Under the pieces are notes generated by a model. It ran no database searches and was not told the DNA's origin. It worked only from the letters and a program-made list of their open reading frames with translations. A program made the position numbers and the translations under genes. From positions 4,858,501-4,922,500 of the forward strand of contig NZ_CP061038.1 of the NCBI RefSeq assembly GCF_014490665.1: a stretch of DNA of 64,000 nt. Direction: 5' to 3'. Below, one piece after another: positions 25,801-33,439 of the stretch (the first letter of the stretch is position 1; each line of letters starts with the position of its first letter). Source of the stretch: Sphingomonas alpina (GTDB taxonomy: Bacteria > Pseudomonadota > Alphaproteobacteria > Sphingomonadales > Sphingomonadaceae).

Positions 25801-25960
25801 AGGGTCCGCCCTCAATTACCGCAATGGGTCGTGATCGCCCGTGGGAGATGGGCAGGAGAAACTGCCCCCGGCAGTTTCAGCCATGTCCGGGGGACATGGC
25901 GACCTGCCCATCTCCCACGGGTGACCGTCTCGACCGTCGCGGTAATTGAGGACGGACCCT
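25801..25960. repeat. 160-nt nested palindrome between pheA and a cytochrome c gene
   Basis: The outer arms 25801-25822 and 25939-25960 are complementary with one mismatch. The inner arms 25838-25856 and 25903-25921 (CCCGTGGGAGATGGGCAGG and its complement) are perfect over 19 nt. Inside lie two more hairpins, ACTGCCCCCGGCAGT (25861-25875) and CATGTCCGGGGGACATG (25882-25898), giving a branched shape. It starts about 14 nt before the pheA start, so it lies in the promoter or leader of pheA and upstream of the divergent cytochrome. It could be a mobile palindrome or a leader structure. Confidence 0.7.
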
Positions 25961-26063
25961 GTGTCATGACAACGCCGCCACAAGCGCGGCTTGCGGTGTG
26001 AGCAACGCGAGATCTAAAGGATGCCAACTTTCCGGCCTATGACAGGACAGGGGCAGAGGCATA

Positions 26064-26729
26064 ATGGACAACAGGACGAACACGATCGCGGGCTGGGTAC
26101 TGGGGGCGTGCGGCGTGGCGCTCGGGCTCGGGATCGTCGGCGGCATGGTGTACCATACCGGCGTGCCCGAAAAGGCCGGCTTTCCGATTGAGGGCGCCGA
26201 GGCCGAGGGTGGCGCAGGCGCCGCCGAAGTGCCGATCGCGACTCTGTTGGCGTCGGCCGATCCGGCCAAGGGGGCGGATGTCTTCAAGAAGTGCACGGCA
26301 TGCCACACGATCGCCCAGGGTGGCGCGAACGGCATCGGCCCGAATCTGTATGGGACGCTCGGCGAAGGCATTGCCGAGGGCAAGGCCGGTTTCGCTTTCT
26401 CCGACGCGCTGAAGTCGCATGGCGGCAAATGGGGCTTTGACGAAATGAACGCGTGGCTGACCAGCCCGCGCAAATTCGCCAGCGGCACCAAGATGACCTT
26501 TGCCGGCCTGGGCAATGCGCAGGACCGGGCGAATGTGATCGCCTATCTCAACCAGCAGGGATCGAACCTGCCGCTTCCGGCCGCCCCGGCGGCGGGCGCA
26601 CCTGCGGCGGCCGACGGCAAGGCAGATGCGAAGGCAGAAGGCAACGCGACTGCCGCCGCCGAACCGGCCAAGGGCGCGGCACCGGCCCCAGCAGCACCGG
26701 CCCCAGCGCCGGCCGCGAACGCGCATTGA
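26064..26729 (+). CDS. Membrane-anchored cytochrome c (CycM/c552 type)
   Basis: 221 aa. An N-terminal membrane segment (residues ~9-30, not followed by a cleavage site) anchors a single class-I cytochrome c domain with heme site CTACH (~77-81), a later GIGPNLYG and the axial Met loop in GTKMTFAGL. The order anchor-linker-cytochrome matches membrane-bound cytochromes that carry electrons from the bc1 complex to the terminal oxidase. The last ~55 residues are a low-complexity Ala/Pro tail. GGGGCAGAGG precedes the ATG at 26064. A stem GCCTCTCC-TTCG-GGAGAGGC follows at 26737-26756. Confidence 0.9.
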   Translation: MDNRTNTIAGWVLGACGVALGLGIVGGMVYHTGVPEKAGFPIEGAEAEGGAGAAEVPIATLLASADPAKGADVFKKCTACHTIAQGGANGIGPNLYGTLGEGIAEGKAGFAFSDALKSHGGKWGFDEMNAWLTSPRKFASGTKMTFAGLGNAQDRANVIAYLNQQGSNLPLPAAPAAGAPAAADGKADAKAEGNATAAAEPAKGAAPAPAAPAPAPAANAH

Positions 26730-26736
26730 TCGAACA

Positions 26737-26756
26737 GCCTCTCCTTCGGGAGAGGC
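26737..26756 (+). terminator. Hairpin after cytochrome c gene
   Basis: A perfect 8-bp GC-rich stem with a stable TTCG tetraloop begins 8 nt after the cytochrome stop. No U tract follows, so termination is plausible but it may serve mainly to stabilise the mRNA 3' end. Confidence 0.5.
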
Positions 26757-26807
26757 CGGGGCCGCCGGAAACCCGGCGACGACCCCTGCTCACGCCGGAG
26801 CTCTGAA

Positions 26808-27125
26808 ATGCCGACGATCGTCAACGACGTCATCGATTTCAGGCCCGACCGGGCATGGGGTGCGCGCGATCTCATGGAGATCGACGGCGTCACCGTTCGG
26901 CTGCATTGGACCGATCAGCCGTATAAATGGCACACCAATGACGGGGCCGAGGCCTTTGTCGTGCTCAGCGGCCAGGTCGATATGTTCTACCGGCTCGATG
27001 GGGAGGAGCATTGCGTGCGGCTCTCCCCGACCGACATGTTCCTGGCCGAGGTCGGCGACGAGCATGTCGCACACCCGGTCGGCGCGGCGCACATCCTCGT
27101 CGTGGAACGCAAGGGCTCGGTTTAG
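26808..27125 (+). CDS. Small cupin-domain protein
   Basis: 105 aa forming a single cupin barrel. The motif-1 region is YKWHTNDGAEAFVVLSGQVD, where the usual metal-binding HxH is reduced to WHTNDGAE, and the motif-2 region is VGDEHVAHPVGAAH. Small cupins of this type bind small ligands or act as sensors or isomerases. GGAGCTCTGAA precedes the ATG. It is 78 nt downstream of the cytochrome gene on the same strand, beyond a hairpin. Function unknown. Confidence 0.82.
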   Translation: MPTIVNDVIDFRPDRAWGARDLMEIDGVTVRLHWTDQPYKWHTNDGAEAFVVLSGQVDMFYRLDGEEHCVRLSPTDMFLAEVGDEHVAHPVGAAHILVVERKGSV

Positions 27126-27172
27126 CTTGTATCGCCCGCTGGCGCTGACCCCGGTGTGGGCGCGGCGGCGTG

Positions 27173-27470
27173 TCGATTCAACAATTGGCGTGGATCATGA
27201 AACGTTGCGGCGGACGGAAATGCCATTCGGCGTTCCGCCCCGCTCTTTGACATGACCGGAAACCTACCTGCCTTGCTGCTGGCTGTTCCGGCTAATAACA
27301 GCCAGTCCTGTTCGCTGTTACTGGCTGTTATGCTGGCTGTTCCATGGCTGTTATCTGTGATCGCCGATTTTGATTTAGCGCATTGATATAAAGCGGAAAT
27401 CAGGTCGAAAGGGCGAATTTAACAGCCAGCAAAATTTATTTTCCGAAATAACAGCCAGGAACAGCCAGCA
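27173..27470 (+). repeat. AACAGC-array element, copy A
   Basis: A structured, AT-rich intergenic element. The head contains a 35-nt core at 27228-27262 (ending CTCTTTGACATGACCGGAAA) that matches copy B with one mismatch. The array holds CTGGCTGTT at 27279, 27321 and 27333 (ATGGCTGTT at 27344), and its complement AACAGCCAG at 27297, 27421, 27450 and 27460. The first pair forms a hairpin around 27279-27305. An unrelated AT-rich stretch (27361-27420) separates the two halves. Copy B is at 47191-47466 on the opposite strand. No gene or named repeat family is recognised. Confidence 0.75.
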
Positions 27471-27530
27471 AAATGCCGGGTGCCGGGGCAAATTCTAGAG
27501 CCGCTTCGAGTTGAGTTGATCCATTCTCTT

Positions 27531-27620
27531 CCGTTCGGCCTGAGCTTGTCGAAGGGCCGTTCTTCTCTCTTTTTGACGCTGAAGAAGGACGGTGCTTCGA
27601 CAAGCTCAGCACGATCGGGG
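27531..27620. repeat. Inverted repeat with CTTCGACAAGCTCAG arms
   Basis: The left arm (GGCCTGAGCTTGTCGAAG, 27537-27554) and right arm (CTTCGACAAGCTCAGCAC, 27595-27612) are inverted around a 40-nt centre that also pairs (CCGTTCTTC with GAAGAAGGACGG). The TGAGCTTGTCGAAG word is a widespread bacterial palindromic repeat. It lies just past copy A of the AACAGC element and before the 3' end of the LOG-family gene, so it may also terminate transcription. Confidence 0.7.
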
Positions 27621-27644
27621 AAAGGATTCTACCCAAGCCAACCC

Positions 27645-28529
27645 CTAGTCGAGCACCACGCCCGTTTCGGGCCGCTCGCGATAGAAGTCGCGCACCACCT
27701 GCCAGCCTTCCTCGGCCGTCTCGACGAATTTGAAGATGTTCATATCGCGTGGGCTGACCACGCCTTCCTCGACCAGGGCCTCGAAATTGACCACCCGGTT
27801 CCAGAAGTCGCGGCCATAAAGCAGCACTGGAATCGGCGCGATCTTGCCGGTCTGGATCAGGGTCAGCAGCTCGAACAGCTCATCGAACGTGCCGAACCCG
27901 CCCGGGAATGCAGCGAGCGCGCGGGCGTGCAGCAGGAAGTGCATCTTGCGCAGCGCGAAATAGTGGAATTGGACGCTTAAGGATGGCGTCACATAGGGAT
28001 TGGGCGCCTGCTCATGCGGCAGGACGATGTTGAGGCCGATCGATTCCTGGCCGACATCAGCGGCGCCGCGATTGGCCGCTTCCATGATCGACGGGCCGCC
28101 GCCCGAACAGACGACGAAATGGCGCTTGCCCTCGGTATCGCGCGGGAATTGGCTGACCTTCGCGGCGAGTTCGCGCGCGACGTCATAATATTTCGATTTG
28201 GCGATCAGGCTGTCGGCGATTCGGATCGCCTCTTCGCCGACGGCGAGGTCGCGCAGCGCCTGTGCCTTGGCCGGTTCGGGGATTCGTGCCGAGCCGTAAA
28301 AGACGAAGGTCGAGGCGATATTGGCCTCGTCGAGCACGAGTTGCGTCTTGAGCAGCTCGAGCTGGAAACGCACCGGGCGCAAATCCTCGCGCAGCAGGAA
28401 ATCGAGATCCTGAAAGGCGAGCTTGTAGGCCGGATTTTCGGTTTGCGGGGTGCTGATGCCGGTCTTGGCGGTTTCGGCATCCTGGCGGGCGCGCGGAAAG
28501 ACCCGCGACGGAACATGTGTATCACTCAT
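27645..28529 (-). CDS. LOG-family (TIGR00730) Rossmann-fold protein
   Basis: 294 aa. The lysine-decarboxylase-like/LOG family includes phosphoribohydrolases that release cytokinin bases from nucleotides, as well as relatives of unknown role. The conserved motif PGGFGTFDELFELLTLIQTG is present, with the catalytic Glu and Thr region, and CSGGGPSIMEAANRGA binds phosphate. The ~60-residue N-terminal extension is longer than in the minimal family. Start ATG 28529. No gene is close by on the same strand. Confidence 0.88.
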   Translation of the reverse strand: MSDTHVPSRVFPRARQDAETAKTGISTPQTENPAYKLAFQDLDFLLREDLRPVRFQLELLKTQLVLDEANIASTFVFYGSARIPEPAKAQALRDLAVGEEAIRIADSLIAKSKYYDVARELAAKVSQFPRDTEGKRHFVVCSGGGPSIMEAANRGAADVGQESIGLNIVLPHEQAPNPYVTPSLSVQFHYFALRKMHFLLHARALAAFPGGFGTFDELFELLTLIQTGKIAPIPVLLYGRDFWNRVVNFEALVEEGVVSPRDMNIFKFVETAEEGWQVVRDFYRERPETGVVLD

Positions 28530-28615
28530 CCCGGCCCTTTAGAGCAAAGTGGCGGAGGTTTGAAGCGTTTGGTACCGCCTGCAAAATTCGCTCTTTCGCG
28601 AATTTTCAAACCACC

Positions 28616-29281
28616 TCACCGGCAAAAGCTGGCGTGATCGTCCTCGAGGTGCAGATGGTTGTAGTGCGCCGCGTTGTAATCCGGGCTGAGCACGGTGCCG
28701 ATCCGTTTGCAGGCGGAGGCACGGACCGTGCGCAGGAATGCCTGCACGTTACGGTCTTCCGATCGCCAGCTATGCTCGATGCTGATGCGCCGTCCGTCGC
28801 GCAGCACAAAGGCCGAGATATCGACGGCATTGGCGGTGGCGTGTCCGGACAGCCGGTTGCCGCTGCCCGCGCTGCCGACGATCTTGCGGCAGGCATAGGT
28901 GCCATAGGTTTCGATCCGCACCAGGTCGCTGCCGAGCATCTGCCGTGCGGCGGGCGCGACACCGTTGCGCGCCCAGCCGGTAAAGGCGCGGGCAAGGCCG
29001 CAGCGCATGCCCTTTATGCCGCTCACCGGCACACCGATATCGTTCAGCTGCACCGTGCCGACCATCGTGCAGCCGCCGCCAAAGTCGCGATCGGGCAGGG
29101 GTGTGAACTGGATATTGTCGCGCGCCAGATCGGCATAGCAGGCGCGGGTTTCGCGTGAGGTCGGGACCTCGACCCGCGCCGGTTTGGCGCTGCGCCGCGG
29201 CGCCGGGCGATTATCGTCGCCGCCGCCGAACAGGCAGCCGGAAAGCAATAGGGGCACAAGCAGAATAAGCGCGCGGTTCAC
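28616..29281 (-). CDS. Extensin-like family lipoprotein
   Basis: 221 aa. A lipoprotein signal ends in LLLSGC near residue 14. The body matches the extensin-like C-terminal family, which has an M15-peptidase-like core with His/Asp ligands: SGHATANAVDISAF and, near the end, HYNHLHLE. Cysteines (RACYADL, GGCTMVG, MRCGLA, YACRK, SACKR, SFCR) suggest disulfides. It is probably a cell-envelope zinc hydrolase. The GTG at 29281 gives the proper lipoprotein signal; a longer frame lacks one. It is divergent from serC. Confidence 0.82.
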   Translation of the reverse strand: MNRALILLVPLLLSGCLFGGGDDNRPAPRRSAKPARVEVPTSRETRACYADLARDNIQFTPLPDRDFGGGCTMVGTVQLNDIGVPVSGIKGMRCGLARAFTGWARNGVAPAARQMLGSDLVRIETYGTYACRKIVGSAGSGNRLSGHATANAVDISAFVLRDGRRISIEHSWRSEDRNVQAFLRTVRASACKRIGTVLSPDYNAAHYNHLHLEDDHASFCR

Positions 29282-29383
29282 CCGGCCCGGAATAACGCCG
29301 GCGCGGCAAAGGTCCAGCGGCGGGCCACGGCCTTGTCGTTGTGCGGTGCGGAAAGTCCGATTGACACCCGGCGCCATATCGCT

Positions 29384-29438
29384 AGGGCCGTCGATGGGCC
29401 ACGCGGTCCCAACGCCGCGCGTGCTCTCTGTAAGGAGA
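29384..29438 (+). ncRNA. Candidate serC leader element
   Basis: Alphaproteobacteria carry a conserved structured leader upstream of serC. Here a hairpin (CACGCGG at 29400-29406 with CCGCGCGTG at 29415-29423) sits just before the Shine-Dalgarno AAGGAG at 29432-29437, seven bases ahead of the serC ATG. A -35-like TTGACA lies at 29361-29366. Position and shape fit the known element; I matched these only by eye and could not run a covariance model. Confidence 0.45.
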
Positions 29439-29444
29439 GACTAC

Positions 29445-30575
29445 ATGACTGAGTTACCCGCGCCTCCGGCGCATCTGCCTGCGCGTCCCTATTTTTCCTC
29501 GGGACCCTGCGCCAAACCTCCCGGCTGGACCGCCGCCAATCTCGCCACTGAGTCGCTCGGCCGCTCGCATCGCTCGAAAATCGGCAAGACCCGGCTGCAA
29601 TATTGCATCGACCTGATGCGCGAATTGCTCAAGCTTCCTGACACGCACCGCATCGGTATCGTCCCCGGTTCCGACACCGGCGCGTTCGAAATGGCGATGT
29701 GGACCATGCTCGGGGCCAAGCCGGTCACGGCGCTGGCCTGGGAAAGCTTTGGCGAAGGCTGGGTGACCGATGCGGTCAAGCAGCTCGGGCTCGACCCCAC
29801 GATCGTCCGCGCCGATTATGGCCAGCTGCCCGATCTGACCCAGGTCGACTGGTCGAGCGATGTGCTGTTCACCTGGAACGGCACCACCTCGGGCGTGCGC
29901 GTGCCGAATGGCGACTGGATCGCCGACGACCGCACCGGCCTGAGCTTCGCCGACGCGACCAGCGCGGTGTTCGCTTATGACATTCCGTGGGACAAGATCG
30001 ATGTCGCGACTTTCTCGTGGCAGAAGGTGCTGGGCGGCGAAGGCGGGCACGGCGTCCTGATCCTCGGCCCGCGTGCGGTCGAACGGCTCGAAAATTACAC
30101 GCCGACATGGCCGCTGCCCAAGGTCTTCCGCCTGGTGTCGAAGGGCAAGCTGACCGAAGGCGTGTTCAAGGGCGAGACGATCAACACGCCGTCGATGCTT
30201 GCGGTCGAGGACGCCATTTCGGCGCTCGAATGGGCGAAATCGGTTGGCGGCGCCGATGGGCTGATCGCGCGCTCGGACGCCAATGCGGCGGCGCTCGACC
30301 GACTCGTCAGCGAGCGCTCCTGGCTTGGCCATCTCGCCGCCGATTCGGCGTCGCGGTCGAAGACCAGCGTCTGCCTGACCGTCGAGGGTGCCGACGAAGC
30401 GATGATCAAATCGTTCGCCGGCCTGCTCGACAAGGCCGGCGCGGCGTATGACATCGCCGGCTATCGCGATGCCCCGCCGGGCCTGCGCATCTGGTGCGGC
30501 GCGACCGTCGACACGGCGGACATCGTCGCGCTCGGCCCATGGCTCGACTGGGCCTACGCGACCGTCACTGCCTGA
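29445..30575 (+). CDS. serC: Phosphoserine aminotransferase
   Basis: 376 aa, the longer alpha/archaeal-like group. It transfers an amino group to 3-phosphohydroxypyruvate in serine synthesis, and to an analogous intermediate in vitamin B6 synthesis. The PLP lysine lies in FSWQKVLGGEGG (~194), with phosphate-binding residues in GIVPGSDTGAFEMAMW. The ATG at 29445 is preceded by AAGGAG at 29432-29437. serA follows after a palindromic repeat, completing two of the three serine steps. Confidence 0.94.
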   Translation: MTELPAPPAHLPARPYFSSGPCAKPPGWTAANLATESLGRSHRSKIGKTRLQYCIDLMRELLKLPDTHRIGIVPGSDTGAFEMAMWTMLGAKPVTALAWESFGEGWVTDAVKQLGLDPTIVRADYGQLPDLTQVDWSSDVLFTWNGTTSGVRVPNGDWIADDRTGLSFADATSAVFAYDIPWDKIDVATFSWQKVLGGEGGHGVLILGPRAVERLENYTPTWPLPKVFRLVSKGKLTEGVFKGETINTPSMLAVEDAISALEWAKSVGGADGLIARSDANAAALDRLVSERSWLGHLAADSASRSKTSVCLTVEGADEAMIKSFAGLLDKAGAAYDIAGYRDAPPGLRIWCGATVDTADIVALGPWLDWAYATVTA

Positions 30576-30582
30576 TCCGTCC

Positions 30583-30662
30583 CGTCATTCCCGCGAAAGC
30601 GGGAATCCCGCTGCCTTTCCCCGGACCGAAGAAGCGGGATCCCCGCTTTCGCGGGGATGACG
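30583..30662. repeat. Palindromic repeat, copy 2 of 5
   Basis: 80 nt between serC and serA with ends CGTCATTCCCGCG and CGGGGATGACG, and the same internal hairpins as copy 1. Its right arm supplies an ATG at 30657 in frame with serA, creating a possible 10-residue extension of that protein. Confidence 0.85.
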
Positions 30663-30686
30663 AAGAAACAGAAAGCTACCCAAACC

Positions 30687-32264
30687 ATGCCTAAAGTCCT
30701 CATCTCCGACCAGATGGATCCCAAAGCCGCGCAGATCTTCCGCGAACGCGGTGTCGAGGTCGACGAAATCACCGGCAAGACCCCCGAAGAGCTGATCGCG
30801 ATCATCGGCGAGTATGACGGCCTCGCGATCCGCAGTTCGACCAAGGTGACCAAGGCGATCCTCGCCGCGGCGAAGAATCTCAAGGTCATCGGCCGCGCCG
30901 GGATCGGCGTCGACAATGTCGATATCCCGTCCGCGTCGGCGCAGGGCGTGGTGGTCATGAACACCCCGTTCGGCAATTCCATCACCACTGCCGAACACGC
31001 CATTGCGCTGATGTTCGCGCTCGCCCGCCAGCTGCCCGAGGCCGATGCCTCGACTCAGGCCGGCAAGTGGGAAAAGAACCGCTTCATGGGCGTCGAGCTG
31101 ACCAGCAAGACGCTGGGCCTGATCGGTGCGGGCAATATCGGCTCGATCGTCGCCGATCGTGCTCGCGGCTTGCGAATGAAGGTCGTGGCGTTCGACCCGT
31201 TCCTGACCCCCGAGCGCGCAGTCGAGATGGGCGTCGAAAAGGTCACGCTCGAGGATCTTCTCGCCCGTGCCGATTTCATCACGCTGCACACGCCGCTGAC
31301 CGACCAGACCCGCAACATCCTGTCGGCGGAAAATCTGGCCAGGACCAAGCCGGGCGTGCGCATCATCAATTGCGCGCGCGGCGGGCTGATCGATGAGGCG
31401 GCGCTCAAGGCCGGGCTCGATTCGGGCCATATCGGCGGCGCCGCGCTTGACGTGTTCGTGACCGAGCCGGCCAAGGAATCGCCGTTGTTCGGCACGCCCA
31501 ACTTCGTCTCCACGCCGCATCTCGGCGCGTCGACCAACGAAGCGCAGGTCAATGTCGCGATCCAGGTCGCCGAGCAAATGGCGGATTATCTGGTGTCGGG
31601 CGGGGTCACCAACGCGCTCAACGTGCCGAGCCTGTCGGCCGAGGAAGCACCCAAGCTGAAGCCGTATATGGCGTTGGCCGAAAAGCTCGGCTCGCTGATC
31701 GGCCAGCTCGCGCACGGCGCTCTGTCCGGGATCGCGATCGAGGTCGAGGGTGCGGCGGCATCGCTCAACCAGAAGCCGATCACCAGCGCGGTTCTCGCCG
31801 GACTGATGCGCGTGCACACCGACACGGTGAACATGGTCAATGCGCCATATCTGGCCAAGGAACGCGGCATTGACGTGCGCGAAGTCCGGCACGACCGCGA
31901 AGGCGATTACCACACGCTGCTGCGCGTGACGGTGAAGACCGATGCCGGCGATCGTTCGGTCGCGGGCACGCTGTTCGGCGACGCCGCGCCGCGCCTGGTC
32001 GAGCTGTTCGGGATCAAGGTCGAAGCCGATCTCGCCGGGCATATGCTCTATGTCGTCAACGAGGACGCACCCGGCTTTATCGGCCGGCTCGGCTCGCTGC
32101 TCGGCGAAGCGGAGGTCAATATCGGCACCTTCCATCTCGGCCGGCGCAGTGCCGGCGGCGAGGCGATCCTGTTGCTGTCGGTCGATGAGCCGGTGACGCA
32201 GGACCTGCTCGCCAAGGTGCGCGGTCTGTCGGGCGTGCGCACTGCGATGGGCCTGTCCTTCTGA
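30687..32264 (+). CDS. serA: D-3-phosphoglycerate dehydrogenase
   Basis: 525 aa, the long form with an intervening domain. It oxidises 3-phosphoglycerate as the first step of serine synthesis. The NAD site is LGLIGAGNIGSIVADRA (~145-161), the catalytic Arg lies in INCARGGLIDE, and the Glu/His pair in VFVTEP and STPHLGAS. Residues ~320-445 are the ASB-like intervening domain and the end is an ACT domain (LYVVNEDAPGFIGRLGSLLG). The ATG at 30687 (MPKVLISDQ) is preferred over the ATG at 30657 within the palindromic repeat. Confidence 0.95.
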   Translation: MPKVLISDQMDPKAAQIFRERGVEVDEITGKTPEELIAIIGEYDGLAIRSSTKVTKAILAAAKNLKVIGRAGIGVDNVDIPSASAQGVVVMNTPFGNSITTAEHAIALMFALARQLPEADASTQAGKWEKNRFMGVELTSKTLGLIGAGNIGSIVADRARGLRMKVVAFDPFLTPERAVEMGVEKVTLEDLLARADFITLHTPLTDQTRNILSAENLARTKPGVRIINCARGGLIDEAALKAGLDSGHIGGAALDVFVTEPAKESPLFGTPNFVSTPHLGASTNEAQVNVAIQVAEQMADYLVSGGVTNALNVPSLSAEEAPKLKPYMALAEKLGSLIGQLAHGALSGIAIEVEGAAASLNQKPITSAVLAGLMRVHTDTVNMVNAPYLAKERGIDVREVRHDREGDYHTLLRVTVKTDAGDRSVAGTLFGDAAPRLVELFGIKVEADLAGHMLYVVNEDAPGFIGRLGSLLGEAEVNIGTFHLGRRSAGGEAILLLSVDEPVTQDLLAKVRGLSGVRTAMGLSF

Positions 32265-32269
32265 ACCCC

Positions 32270-32304
32270 AACCGGCATTCCGGCTTTGCGCCGGAATGCC
32301 GGTT
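32270..32304 (+). terminator. Perfect 14-bp hairpin between serA and hisZ
   Basis: The stem AACCGGCATTCCGG (32270-32283) pairs perfectly with 32291-32304 around a 7-nt loop, beginning 6 nt after the serA stop. No run of U follows, so it may be a mobile or attenuating hairpin rather than a classic terminator. Confidence 0.55.
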
Positions 32305-32323
32305 AGTGCAGAGGGCTTCCGAC

Positions 32324-33430
32324 ATGACCCACGCACTGCTCCCCGAAGGTTTTCGCGACCGACTGCCGCCGTTCGCCGATGCTGCCGCGCGTCTCGAACA
32401 GGCGATCCTCGGCGCGGCTTATGCGCATGGCTATGAACGCGTCGATCCGGCGCTGGCCGAGTTCGAGGCAGGGCTGGCGGGTCGGCTCAAATCGGCGCGG
32501 ACTCAGGATGCGGTGCGCTTCGTCGATCCGGTTAGCCAGGCGACCTTGGCGATCCGCCCCGACATGACCGCGCAGATCGGCCGTATCGCCGCCACGCGCA
32601 TGGGCCATCACCCGCGTCCGGTGCGGCTCGCTTATGCGGGGCCAGTGCTCAAGCTGCGCGCGTCGCAGCTTCGCCCGGAACGCGAGCTACGCCAGATCGG
32701 CTGCGAACTGATCGGCCTCGATACCATCGCTGCGGCACGCGAAATCGTCGAGGTCGTGGTCGAGGCACTGGCGGCGGCGGGTGTTGCCGGGGTGTCGATC
32801 GATTTCACCTTGCCCGACCTGGTCGATATCCTTGCTGCCGGGCCGTTCCCGGTCGATGCGGACCAGATCGATGCGCTGCGCGATCGGCTCGACGCCAAGG
32901 ATGCCGGCGGGGTGGCAGCGATCGCCCCTGCCTATTTGCCGCTGATCGAGGCGGCGGGGCTGTTCGAGCCGGCGCATGAGCGGCTGTGCGCCTTCGACGC
33001 CGGCGGGGCGCTGACTTCGCGGCTCGACGGGCTGTGGAACATCGCTGAGGGGCTCAAGGGCCGCGTCGCGCTGACGCTCGATCCGACCGAACGGCACGGC
33101 TTCGAATATCAAAGCTGGCTCGGCTTCTCCATCTTCGCCGATGGCGTGCTCGGCGAGATCGGGCGCGGCGGCAGCTATACCATCGTGCATGAGGACGGCG
33201 CCGAAGAAGCGGCGATCGGCTTCTCGCTTTATGCCGATGCGATCGTCGCGGCGGGGCTCGGCCCGATCGACCGACGTCGCCTGTTCGTGCCGCTCGGCAC
33301 CGATCCTGCGCTGTCCGCCGCAATGCGCGGCCAGGGCTGGGTCGCCGTCACCGCGCTCGAAGCCGGCGATACGCCGGAAGCGCAACTCTGCACTCACATA
33401 CTGGTCGGCAGCGAAGTCCGCCCACTCTAA
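32324..33430 (+). CDS. hisZ: ATP phosphoribosyltransferase regulatory subunit HisZ
   Basis: 368 aa. HisZ is a histidyl-tRNA-synthetase paralogue without tRNA-charging activity that pairs with short-form HisG to form the first enzyme of histidine synthesis. HisRS-like class-II parts remain: LLPEGFRDRLPPFADAAARLE, a motif-2-like RPDMTAQIGRIAA, then KLRASQLRPERELRQIGCELIG. The ATG at 32324 is used; another in-frame ATG at 32306 overlaps the upstream hairpin region. purA follows after 9 nt, so both are probably cotranscribed. hisG is not in the window. Confidence 0.88.
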   Translation: MTHALLPEGFRDRLPPFADAAARLEQAILGAAYAHGYERVDPALAEFEAGLAGRLKSARTQDAVRFVDPVSQATLAIRPDMTAQIGRIAATRMGHHPRPVRLAYAGPVLKLRASQLRPERELRQIGCELIGLDTIAAAREIVEVVVEALAAAGVAGVSIDFTLPDLVDILAAGPFPVDADQIDALRDRLDAKDAGGVAAIAPAYLPLIEAAGLFEPAHERLCAFDAGGALTSRLDGLWNIAEGLKGRVALTLDPTERHGFEYQSWLGFSIFADGVLGEIGRGGSYTIVHEDGAEEAAIGFSLYADAIVAAGLGPIDRRRLFVPLGTDPALSAAMRGQGWVAVTALEAGDTPEAQLCTHILVGSEVRPL

Positions 33431-33439
33431 GGATCTGTC

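Noticed and set aside
27279-27468. CRISPR array from repeated AACAGCCAG words
   Set aside because: The words lie in both orientations with irregular spacing and the units are only 9 nt, with no spacer-like segments or cas genes.
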